From contig ONSW01000012.1 in assembly GCA_900320595.1 (NCBI GenBank), forward strand, positions 16,380 to 65,243: a stretch of DNA of 48,864 nucleotides. The letters are read 5' to 3'. Shown piece by piece: positions 7,365-16,491 of the stretch. The stretch is from an uncultured Eubacteriales bacterium. GTDB taxonomy: Bacteria > Bacillota > Clostridia > Oscillospirales > Oscillospiraceae. The stretch's first letter is position 1, and the number at the start of each line of letters is the position of its first letter. Made by a program: the position numbers and the translations under genes. A model generated the notes under the pieces. It worked only from the letters and a program-made list of their open reading frames with translations. It was not told the origin of the DNA and did no database searches.

Positions 7365-8780
7365 GTGACCGGTAATAGAACAAGGATCTCCCTGACTGCG
7401 CTGGTGCTTACGCTTTTGCTCGCATGTTTGCTTACCGCCTGCGGAAACGCGGGACAGCCGGCCGCGCAGAGCGACGCGGCGACCCCGGCTCCGGCAGAAG
7501 AAACGGCCGCCTCGACCAGTCTCGGCTCGCTCGTGATCACGCCCGAGACCGATACGGTCGATCTGGAGGAGGCCGGCGCGACGATCGAGGATCTGATGCG
7601 TGCAAGCGATCGTCTCGGCGGCGTGAAAAAGATCGCGCTTGGACTGACCTCGGCCTCACCCGAGCAGCTCGAGGCTGTGTGCAAGGCCTTCCCGAACGCC
7701 GAGGTGACATGGAAGACGGAAGTGCTGGGCGCTGCGATCGAGAGTACGGCCGAGGAGCTTGACCTTTCTGGCGCGACCGACGGCGACGTCGCCGGGCTTG
7801 TAAAGGCGCTTGCCGTCCTGCCCGAGGTAAAGACGCTGCTTCTCGCACCGGAAGGCGCTCTGACGACGCTTTCATCCGAAAGCCTCGCCGCGCTGGCCGC
7901 CGCGGCGCCGGAGGCGGAGCTCAATTGCCGTTTTGACCTCTTCGGCCACACCGCCGACTGGACGACGGAAGAGCTGCGCTATCAAAACGAGACGATCGGC
8001 GACGAAGGGATCGAACAATTCCGCGCCGCGCTGCCGTATCTGCGCGCGCTGAAGCTGCTGCGGCTTGAGAACTGCGGCATCACCGACAACGACGCGATGG
8101 ACGCGCTGCGCAGCGACTTCCCGGACAAGGGCGTCGTCTGGAGCATTTCCATCGAGGGCTATACCTTCATGACGGACACGACGCTCATCAACGACGGCGA
8201 TACGAACCTGCTGTATGACGGGAACGTCCATCTGCTGACCTATATGCACGATGTGCTCTATCTCGATATCGGCCACAACCACCATCTGACGAATATCGAA
8301 TTTGCCCGCAGCTTCCCCAAACTGCAGGTCGTGATCCTGACGCTGACGAACATTTCCGACCTTTCTCCGCTCGAGAACTGCCCGGATCTGGAGTTTATCG
8401 AATGCCATTCCTGCCAGATCGACGATCTCAGCCCGCTTGCGGACAAGGTGAACCTGCGCTATCTCAATATCGCAAACCTGCCGAACCTGCGCGATCTCTC
8501 GCCGCTCTATGGGCTGAAGGATCTCAAGCTCGTGCGCATCTGCGGCACGACCTATACGCACATCAGCCAGGCGGACGTCGACGCACTCAAGGCCGAACTG
8601 CCCGACACCTTTGTCAGCGATTACGGCGGAGACCCGAACAGCTCCGGACAGTGGCGCTATGTCACCAACGGCGACAAGCAAAACCCCACCGAGCGATATG
8701 CTCTTCTGCGCCAGCAGATGCTGTATGATCTCAACTGGCAGGAGAGACTGTCGAATTCACCTTCGAGAGAGGAAGGGTGA
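7365..8780 (+). CDS. Leucine-rich-repeat lipoprotein
   Basis: A 471-residue lipoprotein whose signal peptide ends with the lipobox LLTAC. An Ala/Pro-rich spacer is followed by a region with irregular leucine-rich units (about residues 60-150, then 200-420). The clearest run contains VLYLDIGHNHHLTNIEF, LQVVILTLTNISDLSPLENC and LRYLNIANLPNLRDLSPLYG. Such repeats usually form a protein-binding arc, so a partner-binding role at the cell surface is likely; the partner is unknown. The GTG at 7365 is preferred because AAGGAG ends eight bases before it; the GTG at 7356 overlaps that Shine-Dalgarno sequence. The gene follows the structured spacer and precedes the third phosphodiester glycosidase. Confidence 0.8.
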   Translation: MTGNRTRISLTALVLTLLLACLLTACGNAGQPAAQSDAATPAPAEETAASTSLGSLVITPETDTVDLEEAGATIEDLMRASDRLGGVKKIALGLTSASPEQLEAVCKAFPNAEVTWKTEVLGAAIESTAEELDLSGATDGDVAGLVKALAVLPEVKTLLLAPEGALTTLSSESLAALAAAAPEAELNCRFDLFGHTADWTTEELRYQNETIGDEGIEQFRAALPYLRALKLLRLENCGITDNDAMDALRSDFPDKGVVWSISIEGYTFMTDTTLINDGDTNLLYDGNVHLLTYMHDVLYLDIGHNHHLTNIEFARSFPKLQVVILTLTNISDLSPLENCPDLEFIECHSCQIDDLSPLADKVNLRYLNIANLPNLRDLSPLYGLKDLKLVRICGTTYTHISQADVDALKAELPDTFVSDYGGDPNSSGQWRYVTNGDKQNPTERYALLRQQMLYDLNWQERLSNSPSREEG

Positions 8781-8789
8781 TCCGCGTAA

Positions 8790-9851
8790 ATGGACGAGAA
8801 AAAGGTTAAAAAAGGGAAGCGCCGCAAGGGAAGCGTTTTCGGCCGGATCATGGCGCTGCTGGGGATCACGCTGCTGTGCATCGTGCTGACGCTCTTCGGA
8901 ATCGTATGGGTCTTTGAAAAAGGGCCTTCGCCCACGCTTACGGGCATTTTCTGCAACTCCGTGCGAGAGACAAGCATCCTGCGCTGGATGAGCCGGATCT
9001 ATCTCTCCGAGGAGGAGCTCGAACCCTATATCCTGAAAAGCACCGAGGATCTGGAGACCGAGCAGGTCAACACCTCGCTGATCCATATCGCCTCCCCCGA
9101 GGAGAAAAAAGAAAAGGGCGAGGAGAGCGAGCCGTATCTCCAGCTTATCGACATCGCCTACGGCACCTGCAAGGGCAAGCTGCTGATCGTGCGCGATCCG
9201 TGGCGTGTGATCCTCGGGGTGTCGGGCGAATTCGGCGTCGATCCGGGGCTGCAGCTCACCGATATGGTGGCCAAATACGACGGCATCGCCGGCGTGAACG
9301 CGGGCGGCTTTGTGGACAACAACGGCCTGAGCAACGGCAGCGTGCCGCTCGGCCTGGTCGTTCGCGATGGAACGATCCTCTTCGGCGACGCGTATACGCG
9401 CTATAACATCGTCGGTCTCGACGGCGAGGGCAAGCTCCTTGTCGGCACGATGACCGCACAGGACGCGCTCGACCAGGGCATGAAGTACGGCGTCAGCTTT
9501 GTCACGCACGACGGCATCGCCTCGTCGCTGATCATCAACGGCGAGATCCAGACGCAGAACCTCGGCGTCGGCGTCAACCCGCGCACGGCCATCGGCCAGC
9601 GTGAGGACGGCGCGCTGCTCCTGCTTGTCCTTGACGGGCGCAGCAGCAAGACGCTGGGCGCGACGGTGGAAAACGTCGTCGACATCATGCTCCAGTACGG
9701 CGCGATCAACGCCGGCAACCTCGACGGCGGCTCGTCCTCCGTCATGGTCTATGACGGGGAGATCATCAACAACTGCGCCTCCGTTACAGGCCCGCGCAGC
9801 ATCCCGACGGGCTTTATCGTGCTCGGAGAGGAGGATGGAGTCGATGGCTGA
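8790..9851 (+). CDS. Membrane-anchored phosphodiester glycosidase (NAGPA domain), copy 3
   Basis: A 353-residue protein with a very basic N-terminus and one membrane segment (about residues 19-41). The extracellular part is a phosphodiester glycosidase domain with GVNAGGF, RTAIGQ, LDGGSS (311-316) and the terminal block GPRSIPTGFIV. These match the common bacterial form of the family more closely than copies 1 and 2, from which it has diverged strongly; it also lacks the TPEPT linker. It probably attacks a different sugar-phosphodiester, but no substrate can be named. Its end overlaps the start of the next gene by eight bases. Confidence 0.88.
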   Translation: MDEKKVKKGKRRKGSVFGRIMALLGITLLCIVLTLFGIVWVFEKGPSPTLTGIFCNSVRETSILRWMSRIYLSEEELEPYILKSTEDLETEQVNTSLIHIASPEEKKEKGEESEPYLQLIDIAYGTCKGKLLIVRDPWRVILGVSGEFGVDPGLQLTDMVAKYDGIAGVNAGGFVDNNGLSNGSVPLGLVVRDGTILFGDAYTRYNIVGLDGEGKLLVGTMTAQDALDQGMKYGVSFVTHDGIASSLIINGEIQTQNLGVGVNPRTAIGQREDGALLLLVLDGRSSKTLGATVENVVDIMLQYGAINAGNLDGGSSSVMVYDGEIINNCASVTGPRSIPTGFIVLGEEDGVDG

Positions 9852-11229
9852 GAAAAAGAAAAGCGGCGGATGGGGGCTGTTCCTCCTGTTCTGGACGATG
9901 CTCCTGCTGCTGCTCGGCTTCCTTGCCTGCGTGTTTTTCTATAAATACGCCGCGGTCTACGAGCAGACGCGCCCCGAAAAGGCGATGGACAGGATCCTCG
10001 AAACCATGAGCGAGGAAGAGCTGCACAAAGCGCTTGCCGACAGCGTAACCGATGTCAGCGAATACGAGGACGCCCGCACGCTCTTTGAAAATTTCTTTGC
10101 CCAGTCGGTCCGGGGCAAAAAGCTGAGCTATCGGCGCGACATGTCCCGCAGCGACAGCGACCAGACGGTCTTCTTCCTTTATGCCGGGGCGGCGCGCCTC
10201 GGCGAGTTCAGGCTGGTCCCGGATGAGAACAGCCCCAATTACGGCTTCGGCCGCACCGACTGGCGGCTTGACGCGATCACGGCCGCGCCTGTGACGAATA
10301 ACCTGGCCGCGATCACGGTTCAGATCGACGCGCCGGACGGCGTGGACGTGCGCATCAACGGCGCACCGCTGCACGAGGAGCAGATCATCGACCCCGCGGT
10401 CGACCTAACAGAGCTTACGCCGCTGGAGATGCGCATGGGCGCGCGGATCCGCATGGTGCGCTATGAGATCAGCCCCCTTTACGGCGATATCATCGTGACC
10501 GACGGCGAAGGCAACGAGGTCGCGCCGCTCAGCGCGGTGGAGAACGGCCTTGTGCGCTATGTCGTCAAGCCGACGGAGACCTATTCTTTTAAGATCGAGG
10601 CGCCCGAGGGCGTCGTCGTGACGGTCAGCGGCGCGGAGCTCGGCGAGGAGGAGATCGCCTCCCGCGAGAGCAACATGTTCCGCGGTCTTGATTCCTGGCT
10701 TCCTGACGGCGGCTATGAAACGATCCTCTATGCCGCCGACGGTCTCTTTACCGTGCCGGACATCCACGCAAGCTACGAGGGCGTCGAGCTCTCGCCTGTC
10801 GTGGGCGAGGACGGCAAGGTCTATTTCTTCTATCCCGACAGCGAGGACGTCACCGAGCTGATGCGCAGCGCGGCGGAGGGCTTTTTCGACGCCTACATGA
10901 GCTATGCCAACTACAAGTACAACGGCGCCGCACTCAACGACCTGCTTGACCGCATCCTGCCCGGCACCGAGCTGGACAGCTACGCCCGCAACTCGTATGA
11001 CGCGATGATCTGGGCCTCGGCGACCGAGGTCAGTTACGACGAGCTTCGCTACGAGAATTTCCACCGTGTGGGCAGCAACTGCTTTACCTGCACGATCCTC
11101 TACAAGGCGGACTTTACGGCCACCTCCTGGTATGAGCAGTATTCCTATGCCATGCGGGACGGCTATAAGATGGTCTTCATCCACGACGGCAGCACCTGGC
11201 GTGCCGCGTCGATGTCGGCTTTTGACTGA
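9844..11229 (+). CDS. TcaA-like membrane-anchored extracellular protein
   Basis: A 461-residue protein with a short basic N-terminus, one membrane segment (about residues 10-35) and a long extracellular part. Two related beta domains can be seen, one with QIDAPDGVDVRINGAPL and one with KIEAPEGVVVTVSGAEL, which resemble the repeated domains of TcaA/YvbJ-type wall-stress proteins. The last ~130 residues look like an NTF2-like fold (from MRSAAEGFFDAYMSYANY to the C-terminus). No catalytic motif is seen, so a binding or scaffold role is more likely. The ATG at 9844 lies nine bases after AGGAGG; the ATG at 9835 abuts it. It is the last gene of the operon. Confidence 0.7.
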   Translation: MAEKKKSGGWGLFLLFWTMLLLLLGFLACVFFYKYAAVYEQTRPEKAMDRILETMSEEELHKALADSVTDVSEYEDARTLFENFFAQSVRGKKLSYRRDMSRSDSDQTVFFLYAGAARLGEFRLVPDENSPNYGFGRTDWRLDAITAAPVTNNLAAITVQIDAPDGVDVRINGAPLHEEQIIDPAVDLTELTPLEMRMGARIRMVRYEISPLYGDIIVTDGEGNEVAPLSAVENGLVRYVVKPTETYSFKIEAPEGVVVTVSGAELGEEEIASRESNMFRGLDSWLPDGGYETILYAADGLFTVPDIHASYEGVELSPVVGEDGKVYFFYPDSEDVTELMRSAAEGFFDAYMSYANYKYNGAALNDLLDRILPGTELDSYARNSYDAMIWASATEVSYDELRYENFHRVGSNCFTCTILYKADFTATSWYEQYSYAMRDGYKMVFIHDGSTWRAASMSAFD

Positions 11230-11237
11230 GCGATACG

Positions 11238-11277
11238 AAAAAATGCCCCGCTGCTTGAAAGCAGCGGGGCATTTTTT
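11238..11277. terminator. Bidirectional terminator between the surface operon and murC
   Basis: The 10-bp stem GCCCCGCTGC/GCAGCGGGGC (11245-11254 with 11261-11270) has loop TTGAAA, a T-run on the plus side (11272-11277) and an A-run on the other. It can terminate the two convergent units from both sides. Confidence 0.92.
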
Positions 11278-11286
11278 ATGTTTCGA

Positions 11287-12666
11287 TCATTCTTTCGCTT
11301 CCGCGACCAGTCTCTCGCCGACGCGGTAGACGTCGCCGGCGCCGACGGTCAGGATGATGTCGCCGGGCTGCGCCAGCGAGCGCAGCGCGTTTTCAAGCCC
11401 GTCAAAGCCGGGATAGAAGTTCGCGCCGGGGATCTGCTCGGCCAGCTGCGAGGAGGAGATACCGATCGTGTTCTTCTCGCGTGCGGCGAAGATCTCGGCC
11501 AGCAGAACGACGTCCGGGCGGCGGAGCTGGGCGACAAAGTCGTCGAAGAGCGCGGCCGTACGGCTGTAGGTGTGCGGCTGGAAGACGACGACCGTGCGCT
11601 TATAGTTCAGCGTCTCGACCATGTCGAGCAGCGCGCGCAGCTCGCCGGGGTGATGGGCATAGTCGTCATAGACGTCCGCACCGTTGAACTTGCCCTTAAA
11701 CTCAAAGCGGCGGCCCGCGCCGTTGAAGCCGGCCAGACCGTATTTCACGGCGTTCGGGCGGATGCCGAGACAGATCGAGGCCGCCGTGGCCGCGAGCGCG
11801 TTTTTGATGTTGTGCTCGCCCGGGACATGCAGCGTCACATCGGTATATTTCCTGCCGTGGTAGATGATGTCAAAGCGGCTGTTTTCCCCGAGATAGGAGA
11901 TGTTCTCTGCGTGCACGTCCGCCCACGGACTCATACCGAAGGTCATGATGTGCCGGTCGATCCCCTTGACGACGTCCATGGCGTTGACGTCGTCGAAGTT
12001 GACGATGATGGAGCCATCCACCGGCACACGCTCGGCAAAGGCGCGGAACGAGGCCTTGATATCGTCGAGATCCTTGAAGAAGTCGAGGTGATCCGCCTCG
12101 ATGTTCAAGATCACGGCGATCGTCGGATGGAAGGAGAGGAAGGAGTTGTAATACTCGCAAGCCTCCATGATGATCGTGTTTCCGTGACCCACGCGGTGGC
12201 CGGAGTGCAGCAGCGGCAGCGTGCCGCCGATCATCACGGTCGGGTCGCGGTCGGCGGCCATGTTGATGTGCGTGCACATCGAAGTCGTCGTGGTCTTGCC
12301 GTGGGTGCCGGCGATGCAAAGCGCGTTCTGATAATCCTTCGAGATCGCGCCCCAGGCCTGGGTGCGCTCGAAAACGGGGATGCCGCGCGCGTGCGCCGCC
12401 ACGATCTCGGGGTTGTCGTCGTGCGCCGCAGCCGTGCGGACGACAAATTCAACGTCGTCGGTGATGTTCTCCGCGCGATGGCCGATATAGACGGTAAAGC
12501 CGTTGGCGCGCAGCTCATCGACGTTGCGGCCTTCGTTGATGTCCGAGCCGGTCACGCTGATGCCCATGCCCTTGAGGACCTCGGCCAGGGACGACATGGA
12601 AACGCCACCGATGCCGACGAGGTGGCCCTTGCGGCCGGGGGAGAGAAAATTGTCAAATTCGATCAT
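11287..12666 (-). CDS. murC: UDP-N-acetylmuramate-L-alanine ligase MurC
   Basis: Adds L-alanine to UDP-MurNAc, the first amino acid of the peptidoglycan stem, in the cytoplasm with ATP. It is a 459-residue Mur ligase. The Rossmann N-terminus has GIGGVSMSSLAEVL, the ATP-binding loop is GTHGKTTTT (about 120-128), and the central domain carries EACEY and the HHPGELRALL block typical of Mur ligases. The ATG at 12666 is chosen; an in-frame GTG at 12678 overlaps the GGAG that would serve as ribosome binding site. It stands alone between a bidirectional terminator and its own promoter, away from the other wall genes of the window. Confidence 0.95.
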   Translation of the reverse strand: MIEFDNFLSPGRKGHLVGIGGVSMSSLAEVLKGMGISVTGSDINEGRNVDELRANGFTVYIGHRAENITDDVEFVVRTAAAHDDNPEIVAAHARGIPVFERTQAWGAISKDYQNALCIAGTHGKTTTTSMCTHINMAADRDPTVMIGGTLPLLHSGHRVGHGNTIIMEACEYYNSFLSFHPTIAVILNIEADHLDFFKDLDDIKASFRAFAERVPVDGSIIVNFDDVNAMDVVKGIDRHIMTFGMSPWADVHAENISYLGENSRFDIIYHGRKYTDVTLHVPGEHNIKNALAATAASICLGIRPNAVKYGLAGFNGAGRRFEFKGKFNGADVYDDYAHHPGELRALLDMVETLNYKRTVVVFQPHTYSRTAALFDDFVAQLRRPDVVLLAEIFAAREKNTIGISSSQLAEQIPGANFYPGFDGLENALRSLAQPGDIILTVGAGDVYRVGERLVAEAKE

Positions 12667-12763
12667 GTTCACTCGCACTCCGAAAATGAGTATTGATGTT
12701 GCTTGGGCGGAATGATAAAATAGAGATGGGAAAAGCTGTTCTGCGTTTTATATACACTCCACT

Positions 12764-12792
12764 ATTATAATACGCCCTCACTTTTTATGCAA
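12764..12792 (-). promoter_or_regulatory. murC promoter
   Basis: On the minus strand TTGCAT and TATAAT are separated by 17 bases, giving a leader of roughly 90 bases before murC. The same ATTATAAT block also offers a TATAAT on the plus strand (12766-12771) towards cca, but with no good -35 element. Confidence 0.7.
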
Positions 12793-12812
12793 GTACGGAA
12801 ACGAGGATGACC

Positions 12813-14009
12813 ATGGCCAACATCACACCGCCCCGATATGTCAAACAGGTCCTCATCACCCTGCAGTCGCGGGGCTATCTTGCCTATCTTGTCGGCGGCT
12901 GCGTGCGGGATATGATCCTCGGCGTGCATCCCCAGGACTGGGACGTTTGCACCAGCGCCCTGCCCGAGGAGGTAAGGGAGCTTTTCCCCCACACGGTGCC
13001 GACCGGCATCCGTCACGGCACGGTCACGGTGATGATCCACTCCCACAGCGTCGAGGTCACGACCTTCCGCACGGACGGCAGCTATCTTGACCACCGCCAC
13101 CCGGAAGCGGTCAGCTTTGTGGGCGACCTGACGTCGGATCTCGCCCGGCGTGATTTTACGATGAATGCCATCGCCCTTCCGCCGGATGGCCTGATCGCGG
13201 ACCCCTTCGGAGGCGTCGAGGACATCGAAAAGGGCATCATCCGCTGCGTGGGCGAGCCGGAGCGCCGCTTTGAGGAGGACGCGCTGCGCATGTTCCGCGC
13301 GCTGCGCTTCTCGGCGCGGTTCGGCTTCGCGGTGGAGGAAAAGACGCTCGCCGCCATTTATGCCAAGGCGCCGCTCGCGGCCTCCGTCTCGGCGGAGCGC
13401 GTGCGCGACGAGGTGGAAAAGATGCTGCTGACGAGCCGGCCGCAGATCCTCCTCACGGCGATCGAAGCCGGGCTGCTTGACCGGTATCTTGTCCGGCGCA
13501 AGGACGAGCCGGTGTCCGAGCTGATCCGCATCACAGCCATGCCGAAAAAGGCGCTGCCGCGCTGGGCGGCTCTCTGCGCGATCCTGGAGCGGCGGGGCTG
13601 GATCGACTCGCCCCGGGATTTCCTGACCGCGCTGCGTCTCGACGGACGCACGGTGCGCTGCTGCAGCGACTGCTGCGAGCTTCTGCACACCGCGCCGCCG
13701 CGCACGAGCAAGGAATGGAAAAAGCTGCTCAACCATTACGGCGTCGACACGGCCTCCTGCGCCGCGCTGTGCTATGACGCGCTCATCGGCGGCAAAAGCC
13801 GCGACGCGCTGCGCGCCGTGCTCAAAAGCGGCGAATGCTTCTCCGTCCGACACCTCGCCGTCACCGGCGACGATCTGGTCGAGCTGGGGCTGCGGGGCAA
13901 GGAGCTGGGCGATATGCTGAGCTTCCTGCTCGACTATGTGATGGACTATCCCGAAAACAACCGGCGGGAGCTGCTGCTGCAGCTCGTCCGCGGGACCGAG
14001 GAAAACTGA
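12813..14009 (+). CDS. cca: CCA tRNA nucleotidyltransferase
   Basis: Adds or repairs the 3'-CCA end of tRNAs. A class II nucleotidyltransferase of 398 residues. The head domain shows GGCVRD (28-33) and the metal-binding DWD (42-44), followed by [17 protein letters not shown] and the [18 protein letters not shown] block that recognises the incoming base. The C-terminal third is helical body and tail. The ATG at 12813 has GAGG six bases upstream; the ATG at 12807 is a poorer alternative. It is first in a four-gene cluster with a DNA repair enzyme and two acyltransferase-like genes. Confidence 0.93.
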   Translation: MANITPPRYVKQVLITLQSRGYLAYLVGGCVRDMILGVHPQDWDVCTSALPEEVRELFPHTVPTGIRHGTVTVMIHSHSVEVTTFRTDGSYLDHRHPEAVSFVGDLTSDLARRDFTMNAIALPPDGLIADPFGGVEDIEKGIIRCVGEPERRFEEDALRMFRALRFSARFGFAVEEKTLAAIYAKAPLAASVSAERVRDEVEKMLLTSRPQILLTAIEAGLLDRYLVRRKDEPVSELIRITAMPKKALPRWAALCAILERRGWIDSPRDFLTALRLDGRTVRCCSDCCELLHTAPPRTSKEWKKLLNHYGVDTASCAALCYDALIGGKSRDALRAVLKSGECFSVRHLAVTGDDLVELGLRGKELGDMLSFLLDYVMDYPENNRRELLLQLVRGTEEN

Positions 14010-14010
14010 T

Positions 14011-14583
14011 ATGGCAAACGAAATGGAAATGCTGCGCTCACGCTGCGCCGGCTGCATGAGCTGTCCCCTCGGCGCGACGCGCCGCAAGCTGGTCTTCGGC
14101 GTGGGACGCTCGCCGAGCGAGGTCATGTTCATCGGCGAGGGCCCCGGCGAGCAGGAAGATCTGCAGGGCGAGCCCTTCGTCGGTCCGGCCGGAAAGCTGC
14201 TGGACGATATGCTGGAGATGATCGGCCTTGACCGGACGAGGATCTATATCGCGAACACGGTCAAATGCCGCCCGCCGATGAACCGCGACCCGGCGCCCGA
14301 GGAGATGACGGCCTGCCGCCACTGGCTCGATGAGCAGATCGCGCTCGTGCGGCCGAAGATTATCGTCTGTCTCGGGCGCATCGCCGCGGGCGAACTGATC
14401 CGAAAGGACTTTCGCATCACGCGCGAGCACGGGCAGTGGTTTGAAAAAGACGGCGTGAAATACATGGCCGTCTACCACCCCTCGGCGCTGCTGCGGGACG
14501 TGAGCAAGCGGCCGGAGACCTTTGTGGACCTGCGCGAGCTGCGCAGCGTGATCCGCCGGGAATGCAGCCTTTATTCTGAGTAA
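14011..14583 (+). CDS. Family-4 uracil-DNA glycosylase (4Fe-4S)
   Basis: Removes uracil from DNA to start base-excision repair. The 190-residue protein has every family-4 hallmark: the catalytic-pocket motif GEGPGEQED (42-50), NTVKCRPP, and YHPSALLR near the C-terminus. Cys15, Cys18, Cys86 and Cys102 sit at the spacing of the iron-sulfur ligands of thermophile homologues. It starts one base after the cca stop, with GAGG nine bases before ATG, so the two are probably coupled. Family 4 is widespread in anaerobes that lack the UNG type. Confidence 0.93.
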   Translation: MANEMEMLRSRCAGCMSCPLGATRRKLVFGVGRSPSEVMFIGEGPGEQEDLQGEPFVGPAGKLLDDMLEMIGLDRTRIYIANTVKCRPPMNRDPAPEEMTACRHWLDEQIALVRPKIIVCLGRIAAGELIRKDFRITREHGQWFEKDGVKYMAVYHPSALLRDVSKRPETFVDLRELRSVIRRECSLYSE

Positions 14584-14598
14584 AGCAAAGGAAACCAT

Positions 14599-15504
14599 AT
14601 GATACCCTTTAAAACCGTCACACTCTGTGACAAGCACTGGATCGACGAGATCGTCATGGCCGAGGGCAGCCGCAGCGCGGACTACAACTTCGGCAACATC
14701 TATATCTGGGACAACCGCTACAAGCAGCTTGTCGCCCGCAGCGACGGCCGTATGCTGACCAAGCTGCGCTATGCGGGCAAGCCGACCTTCGTTTTCCCGA
14801 TCGGCACGGGCCCGCTGCGCCCGGCCATCGAGGCGCTGCGCGAATACGCGCGCGCCCACGGCTATGAGCCGTTCTGTCTGCGCGGCATCACCGAGGAGCA
14901 CCGCGCTCTGCTCGAGCAGGAATACCCCGGCTGCTTCGCCTACAGCGAGGACACGGACAACGCCGACTATATCTACGAGGCGGAAAAGCTTGCCACCTAT
15001 TCCGGCAAGGCGCTCCACGGCAAGAAAAACCACTGCAACCGCTTCGAAGCGGAGAACGACTGGCGCTTCGTGCCGCTCACGCGCGAGCTGATCCCGGGCT
15101 GTCTCGACATGCTCGACGTCTGGTCGGAGGAAAATGCCGAGCGGCTTGACAAGAGCATCGTCTATGAGCACACGGCCATTGTGCGCGCCTTTGCGGCCTT
15201 TGAGAAGCTGGGGCTCGAGGGCGGCGTGCTGTACGCAAATGACAGGATCGTGGGCTTTACGCTCGGCGAGCTCGCCTGTGAGGACACCTTCGACGTCCAC
15301 TTTGAAAAGGCCGAGGGCGCCCTGAACGGCGCCTATCCAATGACCTGCCGAGAGCTCACCAGGATGCTGATGGCAAAATACCCCTCGCTGCGCTACATCA
15401 ACCGCGAGGACGACATGGGCATCGAAGCGCTGCGCCGCTCGAAGGAATCGTACAAGCCGGCGTATCTGCTGAAAAAATATACCGCGACCTGGAGCGTGAT
15501 ATGA
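14599..15504 (+). CDS. DUF2156 protein (LPG-synthase-like acyltransferase fold)
   Basis: A soluble 301-residue protein with the tandem acyltransferase-like fold of the phosphatidylglycerol lysyltransferase C-terminal domain. Recognisable blocks are SADYNFGNIYIW (about residues 26-37), DNADYIYEAEKLATYSGKAL, KKNHCNRFE and the C-terminal YINREDDMG...YKPAYLLKKY. It lacks the membrane domain of MprF, so whether it modifies a lipid, a protein or a small molecule is unknown. AAAGGA lies before the ATG. The stop overlaps the following GNAT gene by four bases, and the pairing of two acyltransferase-fold proteins suggests a shared process. Confidence 0.8.
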   Translation: MIPFKTVTLCDKHWIDEIVMAEGSRSADYNFGNIYIWDNRYKQLVARSDGRMLTKLRYAGKPTFVFPIGTGPLRPAIEALREYARAHGYEPFCLRGITEEHRALLEQEYPGCFAYSEDTDNADYIYEAEKLATYSGKALHGKKNHCNRFEAENDWRFVPLTRELIPGCLDMLDVWSEENAERLDKSIVYEHTAIVRAFAAFEKLGLEGGVLYANDRIVGFTLGELACEDTFDVHFEKAEGALNGAYPMTCRELTRMLMAKYPSLRYINREDDMGIEALRRSKESYKPAYLLKKYTATWSVI

Positions 15505-16307
15505 TGATCCGCGAATACAGCAGCGCCGACGTGCCGGCCATGCGCGCGCTGTGGCGGCGCGTCTTTGACGAGAGCGAGAGCTTTCTGGACGCCTTCATCC
15601 GCCTCCTGCCCGACATCGGCAGCGCCGTCGTCGCCACGGACGAGAGCGGCGGGCTGCTCGGCGCGGCCTACGCGCTGACCGGCTTTGAATATCAGCGCCG
15701 GGACGGCACACGCACCCAGCTCGGCTATCTCTATGCCGTCGCCGTGGACGAGACCGCGCGCGGACAGGGGACCGGCGCCGCCCTCTCAAAGGCCGCGGCC
15801 GAACTCTGCCGCAGGCGCGAATCTTTGATCGTCACGACTCTTCCCGCCGAGGAATCGCTCTATGCCTGGTATGAAAAGGCCATCGGTACAAAGCACCTGC
15901 TCCGCCGCGAGGCGCACACCGTCGCAGCCCGGAAGACAGTTGACATAATGAAACTGACCGGAACGGAGTATATGCTCTGGCGCGAGAATCTGCTGCGGGG
16001 GCAGGACTTCGTCCGTCTGTCCTATCCGATGCTGGAGGCGCAGCGCGCCCTGTGCGAGACCTATGGCGGCGGACTGTATGCCACTGAGGACGGCGTGCTG
16101 GCCGCCTACCGCGACGGCGACACGCTGATCGTGCACGAAATCCTTTGCGCGAGAGGCGATCCGGCCGTTTCTGCGGCCTCCGCCGCTGCTTCGCTCGGTT
16201 GCCGTGAGGCTGTTTTTTTCCTTCCGACGGCAAGCGGGGGAGAGCCCTATGTCACCGCGGACGCGCCGCTCGCGAGCGGCACCGTCTGGAACCTCACGCT
16301 GGATTAA
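15501..16307 (+). CDS. GNAT-family N-acetyltransferase
   Basis: A 268-residue protein with an N-terminal GNAT domain. The acetyl-CoA loop is ARGQGTGAAL (about residues 77-86), preceded by the strand LGYLYAVAVDE. The C-terminal ~110 residues form a second region with TEYMLWRENLLRG that may be a degenerate second GNAT or a sterol-carrier-like lobe. The acceptor is unknown. The start overlaps the previous stop (ATGA), with a second in-frame ATG directly after it. It is last in the cca cluster, ahead of a bidirectional terminator. Confidence 0.85.
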   Translation: MMIREYSSADVPAMRALWRRVFDESESFLDAFIRLLPDIGSAVVATDESGGLLGAAYALTGFEYQRRDGTRTQLGYLYAVAVDETARGQGTGAALSKAAAELCRRRESLIVTTLPAEESLYAWYEKAIGTKHLLRREAHTVAARKTVDIMKLTGTEYMLWRENLLRGQDFVRLSYPMLEAQRALCETYGGGLYATEDGVLAAYRDGDTLIVHEILCARGDPAVSAASAAASLGCREAVFFLPTASGGEPYVTADAPLASGTVWNLTLD

Positions 16308-16423
16308 ATCACCATTTTACAATTTTGAAATATTTTCAATCTTGTTTACGTAACATCTGAGGACTAAGATAAAGACACGATCAAGCGTGACTCATCTTTT
16401 TCATTTTGTCCTCATCCATATAG

Positions 16424-16460
16424 CAAAAGGGAACAGCATTCGCTGTTCCCTTTTGTTTTG
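16424..16460. terminator. Bidirectional terminator
   Basis: The 14-bp stem 16424-16437 with 16442-16455 (core GGGAACAGC/GCTGTTCCC, loop ATTC) carries A/T flanks on both sides. It serves the convergent cca cluster and XRE operon. The AT-rich bases 16308-16423 hold nothing else that I recognise. Confidence 0.85.
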
Positions 16461-16491
16461 CTGTTGTACCTCAGACCGGGATCCGTCCCGA

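Noticed and set aside
12766..12771. Plus-strand TATAAT as the cca promoter
   Set aside because: A good -10 match but no -35 element at 16-18 bases and no extended -10; the same bases are better explained by the murC promoter.
16308..16423. Possible small RNA or gene in the spacer after the acetyltransferase
   Set aside because: Only AT-rich sequence with no promoter, ribosome site or stable fold before the terminator.
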